Assembly: GCA_029204225.1 (NCBI GenBank)
Contig: MU832188.1
Span: 1-64,000 of the forward strand
DNA from: Diphasiastrum complanatum
Taxonomy: Eukaryota; Streptophyta; Lycopodiopsida; Lycopodiales; Lycopodiaceae
DNA length: 64,000 nucleotides
Direction of reading: 5' to 3'
A program made the translations under genes and the position numbers. Shown piece after piece: positions 55,795 to 64,000 of the stretch; the first letter of the stretch is position 1; the number at the start of each line of letters is the position of its first letter. Under the pieces are notes generated by a model. The model saw only the letters and a program-made list of their open reading frames with translations. It was not told the origin of the DNA and did no database searches.

Positions 55795-58700
55795 TTAACT
55801 TGCTAGTTTTACAACACTACTTTGTTCCAACTTAAGAATGATCTCCATCATCAGAATAGATCTCTTCTCAAGGATCCTAATATGTACAAGATAGGACACA
55901 ACATAATTGATATAGATAATAGTGTCCATATAGGATGCTTCACTATTTCTTACATCAATTTTACATAGAATCATAAAAATGGTACATGTAAAAGAACATA
56001 GAATCTCAATTAATGAATTCCTCCATGTATCCATCTCTGGTTTCTCTGTAAAATAGCAGCAAACAAGTTGTAAATGAAAGTGATCAACAAGTGTTTGCAT
56101 GCCTCCTCCACATTTCACTATACATATAGTGAATGCAACATGTATCTCCATGAATGAACTTCCATCACCACCTTGCCTTTGTAGATCTTCAATCCATGAA
56201 AGCCTTTGAGTGAATGAATGCCAAAAAGATGTGTTCCCTACTCCATTTGAATGACCAAAACCTGAACTTGAAATACTTGAAGTACCTCCACAAGATTTGC
56301 ACACAACGCTTGATCCTACAATGTCAACAAGTTGCCAATTTGCCAACACTAGAATACTAGATCTTGAACTTTGTTCAAAAGAAAACATATTGACCACTTC
56401 AATACCTTTCAAGATCTGAATGAATTCATGTACTTGATCATACAAACCAGCAATGATAACTATTCCATCTCCAAGATCCAAAGGATGCAAAACTATGGAA
56501 CTAGTTTTATTGAAATTTGACAATTTCAACACATTGACATAACAATGTTCATACATGAGATTAGGCAAGTGAGGTAGAGTAAGAAGACACTTCCTTGCAG
56601 CTCCAAAGACCTTACTTGAACCTTCACGAACCTGTAAAAACAGATCCAAAATGCCTTGACCATTTGTCTCTTCTTTGATGCTTTTCACTAGCTTCGAATT
56701 GCCACTTGTCTCTTGGTGTTGATGAAGCAATCCAAGATCAACCTCTTGATCTTCCAATAAGACATCAAAGATCTTGCATATGTGAACATCTTCAGATCTG
56801 AAACTCTGAAGATACTCCCTCTCAAACACATGATTAAGATCCCACAAGATCTCATCAATGCTCAAATTTGACCCTTCACTATAGTTAGTGAAAACAATGC
56901 CACCATCATAAACCAAAAGATAGATTCCAACATTTCCATTTAACATGAAGTAGAGTAGGTGAAGATGAGTATCAAACCTAATCAAAACAGCCCTCTTGAG
57001 TTCATAACAAACCTCAATAAGCTCACCAATGATATCTCCCTTGCCTTGAAGAAGTTGCCACTTGAGTTGCTCCATGTAGTCTTCTTCAACCAACCTTTTG
57101 CCATCTTGACCATGAATGAACAATCCACCACAATCATAGAATGCTTTGAGTTGATGAAGAGATGTTAGATCCATGCTTTGGATCTTCCCAAGAACCACTC
57201 TTCCATTGCCCTTTCCTTCACAAGACTCCCTCTTAATGCTAGCACCACAAAAGTTAGAAACCTCCCTCTTGATAGTTGCACCATAAGAAGTAGAAGACTC
57301 TTGAATATTAGAAGCCAAGAAAAGAATCCTTAGTACCTTCAACATAAGAGTGATTGAAGTACTCTCTCTTTTCAAACATGAACTTCTACTCAATGATTTA
57401 GGTAATGAGTCATATGATAATGATTCTTCCTCACTATCGTTCATAAAAACATCATTCAAAGTACATCCTACTTTGAACACTTCACATACTTCTCTTCCTT
57501 TTGACTTGTGATCTCCCTCACCAAGTCTCATGATAGAAACCTTTGATCTACTCTTTTTATGAAGAAATGTGACACCACTTGTTGCACAAATGACTTTATC
57601 ACAAAAAGATGTAAAAGAACCATTTCCTTCAAGCATGCTCAAAGCACCATCATCTTTTCCCACATGATTACATACATCAATATGAAAAGAATTAGAAGAA
57701 CAACCATCTTCTTGCAAAGAATGACACTTAGCATCTCCATCTTTTTCCATATGAACAAACAAGTCATTAGCAACAATCACTTCCAAAGAAGAATCTTCAT
57801 CAACTCCATTGATGAAGTTAGCTCCTTCCTTACCTTTTCCATTTTTGCACTTGCCATCTAGCACCATTGAAGAACCAACAAGCCTTGGAAGTCCATGAGT
57901 AGAAGAGTACAAACATGATGCTAATTTAGCTCCACATGACTCCATATGACTAGTAGGTAACACTAGTGCATCTTCAAGATCCAATGGATCCAAAAAATTG
58001 ACCATAGATTCACCAAAGCTTGCCAAGTTAGCACAACAATTATCATCTCCAAGAAGTACATTAGATCTCAACCTAGATCTAGCATTTTGTTTCTTATGGC
58101 ATTCATTTGCAAAATGTCCTTTTATCCCACAATAAAAACATTTGAACTTGGACTTATCTTGCTTCCTACTTTGCAAAGAAGAAGAATGCTTTCCATGCTC
58201 CAAACTACCTTGCTTGGACCACTTGCCTTTGAACTTGCCCTTTGTGAAAAGAGCTTCTTCATCTCCACCTTGTGTTGATGCACCACCACCTTTGGCTTGC
58301 AACCTATGCTCTTCAGCCACCAAGATCTCTTGCAAGTCATTGACACTTGGCAAGGACTTTTGTATAGCAAAGCATTGTACAAGGTTAGAATGTTCATCAA
58401 GCAAACCATTCAACATGACTTGAACTAGTTCCCCATCCTTTATGCTTTCATCTATGCATGCTAGATCATCATTCAAGGATTTAACCTTCAAGACAAATGA
58501 ATGTGCACTCTCTCCCTCTCTTTGACAACTTTGGAAGATTTGCCTTCTTAGGGTGAGAACCCTAGATGTGGATTTGGACTCATAGATCTTCTTCAAAGCA
58601 TTCCATGCTTCACTTGAAGAAGTACATTTACCAACTTCTTTAAGAAGTTCATTGGTAACATTCATCTTTATGATATGTAAGGCTCTTTTAGCCCTTCTAT

Positions 58701-58869
58701 CAAAATTTAGTTGCTCTTGAAGAATTAGAGGTCTTTCTTCAATTCCCACAACTATATCCATTAGCTCATTCAACTCTAGTAAAGACTCCATCCTCACTTT
58801 CCAAGTTGAATAGTTTGTAGAGTTTAACCTCTCTTTAGCTTCCAACATGATTCCACCATTGGATGTCAT
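55795..58869 (-). CDS. Copia Gag fused to a large unknown C-terminal domain (element B)
   Basis: An uninterrupted frame. I chose ATG 58867-58869 (MTSNGGIMLEAKERLNSTNY, STWKVRM) because Copia Gag proteins begin about 20 residues before the S/Y-x-x-W motif; an upstream in-frame ATG at 58935 would add 22 residues. Residues 1-215 are the helical Gag domain (SSEAWNALKKIYESKSTSRV, RLQAK), followed by a Lys/Ser-rich stretch and a CCHC knuckle CFYCGIKGHFANEC at about 244-257. The remaining 765 residues match no family I know: a Cys/Ser-rich middle, two similar R-E-S/V-x-N-F-C-G-A-S/T-I-K-R-E phrases near 570-590, then a more globular part (LHLLYFMLNGNVGIYLLVYD; GDGIVIIAGLYDQVHEFIQI). D-S/T-G, H-H-C-C, D-D-E and Y-V-D-D motifs are absent. 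It likely forms virus-like particles; the role of the extension is unknown. The stop lies about 14 bp before the LTR. Confidence 0.85.
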   Translation of the reverse strand: MTSNGGIMLEAKERLNSTNYSTWKVRMESLLELNELMDIVVGIEERPLILQEQLNFDRRAKRALHIIKMNVTNELLKEVGKCTSSSEAWNALKKIYESKSTSRVLTLRRQIFQSCQREGESAHSFVLKVKSLNDDLACIDESIKDGELVQVMLNGLLDEHSNLVQCFAIQKSLPSVNDLQEILVAEEHRLQAKGGGASTQGGDEEALFTKGKFKGKWSKQGSLEHGKHSSSLQSRKQDKSKFKCFYCGIKGHFANECHKKQNARSRLRSNVLLGDDNCCANLASFGESMVNFLDPLDLEDALVLPTSHMESCGAKLASCLYSSTHGLPRLVGSSMVLDGKCKNGKGKEGANFINGVDEDSSLEVIVANDLFVHMEKDGDAKCHSLQEDGCSSNSFHIDVCNHVGKDDGALSMLEGNGSFTSFCDKVICATSGVTFLHKKSRSKVSIMRLGEGDHKSKGREVCEVFKVGCTLNDVFMNDSEEESLSYDSLPKSLSRSSCLKRESTSITLMLKVLRILFLASNIQESSTSYGATIKREVSNFCGASIKRESCEGKGNGRVVLGKIQSMDLTSLHQLKAFYDCGGLFIHGQDGKRLVEEDYMEQLKWQLLQGKGDIIGELIEVCYELKRAVLIRFDTHLHLLYFMLNGNVGIYLLVYDGGIVFTNYSEGSNLSIDEILWDLNHVFEREYLQSFRSEDVHICKIFDVLLEDQEVDLGLLHQHQETSGNSKLVKSIKEETNGQGILDLFLQVREGSSKVFGAARKCLLTLPHLPNLMYEHCYVNVLKLSNFNKTSSIVLHPLDLGDGIVIIAGLYDQVHEFIQILKGIEVVNMFSFEQSSRSSILVLANWQLVDIVGSSVVCKSCGGTSSISSSGFGHSNGVGNTSFWHSFTQRLSWIEDLQRQGGDGSSFMEIHVAFTICIVKCGGGMQTLVDHFHLQLVCCYFTEKPEMDTWRNSLIEILCSFTCTIFMILCKIDVRNSEASYMDTIIYINYVVSYLVHIRILEKRSILMMEIILKLEQSSVVKLAS

Positions 58870-58935
58870 GATGCTAAAATCTTCTTGTGTCCTTAGGCTC
58901 TGTTCTAATGCACCTAGCACTCTCCTTTCTCTCAA

Positions 58936-60030
58936 TAAATGAAGAAGGAGAAGATCTTAAAAGATTTAGAACCCTAAATGACCTCTATCTTGAAACTATT
59001 TGGCTTTCAAGCATAGAAAGGAAGATTGAAACACATGCAACACTTTGCACACACTAAGAATGGATTACAAACTCAAACCAACCTGAACACACTCTTGCTT
59101 AAGCTCTCAAACTTTCCAGCAAGTGACCAAATCAAGTTATGGTGTGAAGAGTTACTTGCATTCTTAGAAAATACCCAAAACTAGGATGCCAAGATTACCT
59201 AGTAATGAACAAACTTGATCAACATATGATCACCACACTAAGATATTATTCAACCTGTAAAACCACATGTAAACCACACTTCTAAAAGTTTATAAACTCC
59301 AGCAAGTGATAAATACAAGATTTAGAGGTGAATGAATGAGCACACTAAGTGAATCACAAGACTAGCTTCACTATCTTGTCAAAATTTGGTGTTTAGATGT
59401 AGATCTAAGATCACTTCACATGAGAATGTTCCTCAACCTGTTAAGAACCTGAAAACACACTTGCATAATGGTTAACACCTTCCAGCAAATGCTCCAATCA
59501 AATTACATAAGGAGAGTTACTTACATGCTCAACAAAGTACACCAAAAATTATGCCAAAATTGATGACAATCTTTACAATATGCTCTTCACAATGGAGCTT
59601 ACAATATGTTCACCCAAAAAAGGGGATCTTTCATCCAAATGGGAGCTTTGCTCAGCCTTTAGGAGAATTACAACTCACTCAAAAGAGCATTTGTCATCCA
59701 CTTAAGGAGAAGTTTCATCCACTTAAGGAGAGTGTTCATCCAAGAATGGAGATTGTCAACAATAGGATTGAAAAGAACATTGTTAGTATTGAATATGCAC
59801 AAGCCTCACAATCACAAATGATTAGGTGTTATGATCTGATCCAAAATAGTTTCTTTTCAGCCTCTGATCTTCAATAGACCTGAAATATGCTTTTGATCCA
59901 CAAGTTCAACTCACAAAACAAAGGTTCGTAAGATTTGATCAACAAAGCAATGCAAAATCATGCTAGAACTTGATCAAACATCCAAATATCACCAAAAATG
60001 GAATACTTACTGTAAATAGAAGCCAACCAG
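58936..60030 (-). other. Leader of element B with three-copy spaced repeat
   Basis: About 1.1 kb between primer site and gag. CAACCTG followed by CACAC or AAACC occurs at 59079, 59251 and 59434, and CCAGCAARTG at 59116, 59299 and 59482, giving a degenerate unit of about 183 bp. Another repeat phrase, TCATCCACTTAAGGAGA.GT, occurs near 59694 and 59713. These would lie in the 5' untranslated RNA, where packaging signals are expected. Confidence 0.7.
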
Positions 60031-60041
60031 CTCTGATACCA
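60031..60041 (-). other. Primer-binding site of element B
   Basis: CTCTGATACCA directly abuts the 5' LTR start at 60042; complement of TGGTATCAGAG. Confidence 0.97.
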
Positions 60042-60410
60042 TGTGAAAAATACAGATCCTAAGTGGATCTAAACTCCAAGATCATTGGCTTGAATGCTTG
60101 CACTCCAAACTACATAAGCTAGGAATTGGCAACACATTCTATGCTACCTAGAATGCAAAGAACTTGATCAAAAAGCATTTATCACAAATGGAAACTTCCA
60201 TAAACATCAAGTGCGGCCCAAAATAGCATTATACAGTCCATAATACATCAGCCTACCACTTTTGGAAAGCACCTAAGATCATACACACAAAGCTTGAACT
60301 CAATCACTACACAATGCCAACAATGGAAGGAGAACCCAATAGAAAAATCTCTCATTAAGCAAATGAATACAATGGATCTGCTCCAACCTGTTTCTCCACG
60401 GCCTACCTGC

Positions 60411-60420
60411 TATATATAGC
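60411..60420 (-). promoter_or_regulatory. TATA box of the 5' LTR of element B
   Basis: GCTATATATA on the minus strand, followed downstream by CAGGTAGGCCGTGG. Its place in the middle of the LTR fits a U3/R boundary about 30 bp further left. It is identical in the 3' LTR (about 55503-55512). Confidence 0.6.
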
Positions 60421-60596
60421 TGAGAGAGATGACTCTCTCTCCTCTCTCTAGACCCTCCTTACCTAAAATATGCCCTATATAGGTAAAATTGGCATATATG
60501 TCCAAAATACATGAAAATGGACTCATTTCGAAGGTCTTGAAGTTTGACACTTCTTCATACTGAAAAAATACACTTACTAAAAATATCTAGACCTGT

Positions 60597-60610
60597 TTCA
60601 CACGTGTGAA
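60597..60610. promoter_or_regulatory. 14-bp palindrome with G-box core in LTR B
   Basis: TTCACACGTGTGAA is a perfect palindrome centred on CACGTG, about 180 bp upstream of the TATA box. CACGTG is the binding core of plant bZIP and bHLH factors. CACATGTG or CACGTGTG forms recur in the related LTRs at 52-751 and 10439-10924. Confidence 0.5.
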
Positions 60611-60693
60611 AAGTCAGATCCTAAACTATGTGCCATTTTTAGCAATTTTGGCCTAAAACTAGACAAGGAAATGTTGACAATTTTCACATGACT

Positions 60694-61842
60694 ACCCCTA
60701 TAAAAAATTGAACAAAGCAGTATTGATGGAAATCATGTTCAATCTTTAGCAACTAACTTTGAAATCACTAGATACTAAGTGATTACATAGCCAAACATGG
60801 AACATTGAATTCTCAGACAACTTTATCAGTTACAAAGGAAATACAGAGATGCATGCATTCTGACATATACTGAACGCAATAAAAGATAGTATTGATTCAG
60901 AAAAACAAAATCAGATGCTAATGAGCGCAAAACATTAGCGGATAGAAACCGCGCACTCTAAGTTGTCTCTGAGTAACTGAGGATAAGTCTAATAATAAGC
61001 AGCTATGATGATAACCAATAGCAAAATAGCAACTCTAAAATATAACTCTAAAAATGAGCTAGAATGCTCAAGAGAGTTCAAGCTTAAAAGCTTGATAGAG
61101 AGCTAACTTGCAATACTTGATGATATTAAACTGCTTACGTTAAAACTGAATATGATCAGCTATTTATAATAAGAAATTAGGTCATCAATTGTGATTGCAG
61201 TTGGCTGGTATCCGCTGGCATCCATCCGGTTCCTTGTCATTGATTGCTTATAAGCGATGAAATTGGCCGTAAACATTCTGTTTGCAAAAATGAACCAAAT
61301 TGTCACTTTTGCAAAAATGAACTAAAACAACCACAGGCGACACTGTCACAAAAAAACGACATTGTCAAGATTTTGCGAAAACACGACAATGCCTTAAAAA
61401 CTGATTTAGGGTTGCCCTACACTTTGCCAGAGTCATTTCCTTAACTTTTGAGGCTCTTTGGAGAAAGCGAAAGTGCGACATTTTGTCAAGTGAAAAATGT
61501 GACTCTACATATTTGCTCGCAAATCCTAACAGATGAAAAAAATGCGAAAGGCGACACTGCATTTTACACAAGATTCCTGACAGACGACAGCTTCGCAAAA
61601 AGTGAAAAATCGAAGCGACACTAAGGCAAAACTCCGTGTATTTCCTGACAGGCGAGAAAGCCGGAGTGAGAGAAAAATGAAATGCCACACTGTGGTAAAA
61701 CTCCGTGTAATTCTATAGATTGTGTAAAAACACTTGTAAAACTGCAGATTGTAAAAGAATGGGAAAATCCGCAGAACTGGATAAACAACGGATGAAGATT
61801 AAAATCGATTAGTTGATTGGTAAGAAGGAGAATAATCCAACA
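60694..61842 (-). repeat. 5' LTR of element A, right piece
   Basis: Starts ACCCCTATAAAAAATTGAAC, which continues the sequence broken at 55134 (compare 51601 onward), and ends AATCCAACA at 61842. It holds the same CCTGACAGRCGA-type repeats as the other LTR. Confidence 0.95.
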
Positions 61843-61847
61843 GTTTT

Positions 61848-62788
61848 GACTATGCCGATCTACGTGTAGATTTGACAGTAGTTGAGTAGAGCACTTAACT
61901 AGTGAACAATTGAAACATTTTGAGTTACCAACAGATAAAAATTCTATTGAATCATGTTTAGGCCTTTTCTTAAGCCAGATATGGGGCTTTCTGCATGTTC
62001 TACATTTGGGAAGGGAAGAAGGAGATGAAGCTTAAGGAGTAGATGATTGGTTGACCAAGTGGACCAGTTATGTTAATCCTAGAAAAATTTGGATTCCTTT
62101 TTCCCAGTGTTCATTTAGAATTTCAAGGAATCAAAGATTCTAAGGGAAGAGGTAATGGCAGTTGGATAATAATCCATTTGTGGAACCATCTTTGTGTTGC
62201 AATTGGATTTGGATTAAATCCATGGAATTTGCAAACGAAAAGTAGTTGGAATGTGTTCCATACAAGAATTTTGTAATTTGGATTTTTTTCTTCTATTGTA
62301 TTATAGACTATTTCTTTATAATATCTGAGACAACCAATTGTACTTTCTAACTTTTGAAAAAATGAAATTTTTCTTACCGATTTTAAAATAGATATCAAAT
62401 ATCTATTACAATATTACTTCGGTTGTTTCGAAGTTCTTAATGCTTTCTTTTGGTTTAGTGAAAACATTTCTTGCATTTTGACAATTTTTGAACGATACAT
62501 ATTGTCCATACGTAGGTCAATGCATAGTAGTATTGTATGTGTTCATCATCTACAATGAAATGCTTAAGGAACATGAGAGAATTCAATAGCTAGAAGTATC
62601 TCCTGAAATTGGTTGTGAATCGGATCCTAGCCTATTAATCTTTATGACCATTTATGGTAAACAAATCTAGAAGTAGAAAATTTCTTGGAGGAAAAGTTAG
62701 TGGTATGGAACATAAGTGATTCCAGATAGATTTTCTTGTGCGAGAGTGATTTGTAAGTTAGAATTAGTAAGCTCAATTGTCATTGTCA
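61848..62788. other. Non-coding spacer
   Basis: No element motif or convincing ORF between the target duplication of element A and the LTR starting at 62789. Before the insertion of A it was contiguous with 49458-51544. Confidence 0.45.
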
Positions 62789-63178
62789 TGTTAATGTAGT
62801 TTACAATTGTTAAGTACTATTTCAAATTGATAGGCTTTAGTTAAAAAGCCAGCCCAGGGGCTTATCCCAGGCCAATAACGAGATTACACTTGTATATAGG
62901 CTAAAATGCCACGTAGAGGCCAAAAGTGAATTTCATGCATTTATTAGGTCTATGCCACGTGGCGTCCCCATGCAAAGGGGCCCTTTGCTTGTATATTTAT
63001 CATTCTCTTTGTAATAAAGATGCTTTTGCTTGTAAACTCTTTTGCTTTATGTGAGCTCCTCCATCACTCTGTTACTTGTGGATGTTGTTTATGGTTTTGA
63101 TGGTTGGCTTTCAGTCAGTGATTGCATCTCTAATATGCACTCTCCACTAGATCAAAATTTTCGCATAGAATGTTAACT
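62789..63178 (+). repeat. 5' LTR of an element leaving the window (N)
   Basis: Begins TGTTAATG and ends next to a perfect primer site. It contains TATATA at about 62892-62898, GCCACGTGGC (G-box, 62954-62963) and AATAAA at 63013-63018, a normal U3-R order over 390 bp. The terminal bases are imperfect (TGTTAA...GTTAACT), so the edges may be off by a few bases. Confidence 0.6.
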
Positions 63179-63190
63179 TGGTATCAGAGC
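63179..63190 (+). other. Primer-binding site of element N
   Basis: TGGTATCAGAGC is a perfect Met-type site directly after the LTR. Confidence 0.9.
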
Positions 63191-63398
63191 TTATAGGCTG
63201 TGGAGGAACGTGCACGATCGTAGCTCTTGGAAGAGTGATTCCATCGACTATAGCAGCAGAACTGAGCAACGGTAAGGACGTCATATGAGGTACAGGATGG
63301 TTCGAGGTGATTGGTGATACAAAGCCCTTTGATTCAGTGCATACGAAGCCAATTCGTAGAATCAAAGTAAAGGAAATTTCATAGCAGACAGACTATGA

Positions 63399-63620
63399 GA
63401 CAGCCCACAAGAAATACTGATAACGGGAGCAATTCTCAATGAATTGACGAACGGTTTGGTGTCGGAAAGAGCTGACAATGGTTGTTGGACAGACATGACA
63501 ACCATAGCAATTGGGTTCTCAGTATTTGGATCAGAAACAACACCAAAAGCATGCAAAAAAAAATGGTTGAAACTGTCAACCGGGGTTTTGGACAAGAAAC
63601 AGGTGGATCTTGCACTATAG
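63399..63620 (+). pseudogene. Open frame with Myb/SANT-like signature (weak)
   Basis: A 73-codon open frame without an obvious ATG reads TGAILNELTNGLVSERADNG, then CWTDMTTIAIGFSVFG and SETTPKACKKKWLKL. The W...F...T-x-x-x-C-x-x-K-W-x-x-L spacing recalls the Myb/SANT-like DNA-binding domain of plant trihelix and transposon-linked proteins. It lies about 210 bp after a retroelement primer site, where gag should start, but does not look like Gag. It ends at TAG 63618-63620. Confidence 0.3.
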
Positions 63621-64000
63621 AAGGTGGTTCTTGGATCTGTAAGAAGCTACAGTAGAGCATTGGATAGCTAAGATGAAGCCTATAAGAGGCCATGCTCAGC
63701 CTTGAAGCCTAGAGGGAGAAATCTATCTCCAAGCTATGGAAGTTTTAATGAGCCAGGGTTTCAGAAGAGAAAACCTCAGATCTTTCAATGTTCGAAATGA
63801 TTTTTTGAGCTGTGAAGATCCACACGGGGTCGCGCTGGTAGGGCGAGTGGCCCTACAAGAGGCCGTGACTGGCTGCAGATCACAGAAGGAGCACTAGCGA
63901 GTTGAGTAGGGCAACTGAGACCCTTGTTACCATAGCCAAGAGAGAAGAGAGCTAGATCAGCGCACACAACGAGAGAGAGGGAGGCCGTAGCGCTTGGATG
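63621..64000. other. Unassigned sequence at window end
   Basis: Several short frames on both strands, none recognised. It is probably the leader or decayed 5' body of element N. Confidence 0.4.

Larger units (their letters stand above)
55135..60688 (-). mobile_element. Young non-autonomous Copia-type element B (Gag plus novel domain only)
   Basis: A 5554-bp element inside the 5' LTR of A, flanked by TGACT (55130-55134 and 60689-60693). Both LTRs are 647 bp and I see no difference between them, so insertion was recent. It has a Met-type primer site, a purine tract and a single uninterrupted reading frame covering most of the body, and it lacks protease, integrase, RT and RNase H. This fits the class of plant 'terminal-repeat with Gag' elements that rely on Pol from other elements. 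The 1.1-kb leader contains three spaced repeats. Confidence 0.9.
60042..60688 (-). repeat. 5' LTR of element B
   Basis: 647 bp and apparently identical to 55135-55781. It carries the promoter box and palindrome listed separately. Confidence 0.97.
51545..61842 (-). mobile_element. Copia element A, host of nested element B
   Basis: GTTTT flanks it on both sides (51540-51544 and 61843-61847). The 3' LTR is 51545-52757 (1213 bp). The 5' LTR is 55079-55134 plus 60694-61842 (1205 bp after removing element B and one duplicate). The body between 52758 and 55078 is only 2.3 kb because integrase and most of RT are deleted. Transcription runs right to left. The LTRs differ at many scattered sites, so A is clearly older than B. 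Confidence 0.9.

Noticed and set aside
57559-58423. Plus-strand ORFs of 63-100 codons opposite the element B gag fusion
   Set aside because: Antisense shadows of the 1,024-codon frame.
63147-63967. Several minus-strand ORFs of 60-85 codons at the right end
   Set aside because: They overlap each other and the LTR or leader of element N and show no recognisable domain.

Overview
The window looks like nuclear DNA of a land plant with a large, transposon-filled genome. It is AT-rich. Most of the recognisable coding sequence belongs to LTR retrotransposons, with plant-type primer sites: the initiator tRNA-Met type TGGTATCAGAG many times and a tRNA-Asp type GGCGCCGTTGCC once. Long (TA)n, (GA)n and (CT)n runs are present. 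I found no intact cellular gene, rRNA, tRNA or CRISPR array, and I cannot name the species. All comparisons were made by eye.

Layout. 1-751 is the 3' end of a retroelement inserted in an older Copia fragment (752-1620). 1623-7413 is a patchwork of broken Copia pieces, a hairpin-rich tandem repeat (5171-5575), a decayed coiled-coil ORF and a TA microsatellite. 7414-13627 is AT-rich and holds an LTR (10439-10924) and a dead transposase-like gene with an intron (11666-13170). 14025-24659 is one minus-strand Gypsy element. Its Gag, protease, RT and RNase H are decayed, its integrase core is deleted, and a long extra ORF downstream of pol runs into the 3' LTR. 24680-33107 holds more Copia debris, two possible orphan exons, a telomere-like tract, two GA microsatellites and a deleted Copia. 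33108-40149 is mostly non-coding, with several degenerate direct repeats.

40150-63178 is a set of nested insertions. A dead Copia (K) carries a 791-bp solo LTR (target duplication CATCA) and a 4.3-kb Copia (L). A Copia (H, 46204-49452, duplication TATAT) lies beside it. Copia A (51545-61842, duplication GTTTT) carries inside its right LTR a young element B (55135-60688, duplication TGACT). A further LTR with primer site begins at 62789.

The most interesting object is element B. Its two 647-bp LTRs look identical. It has a primer site, a purine tract and one uninterrupted reading frame of about 1,024 codons. The frame starts as a Copia Gag with a CCHC knuckle and continues for about 765 residues of protein I do not recognise, with no protease, integrase or reverse transcriptase signature. 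It looks like a recently mobile, non-autonomous Gag-only retrotransposon with a large novel C-terminal extension, which would need Pol from a partner element. The second is the Gypsy extra ORF at 14488-17456.
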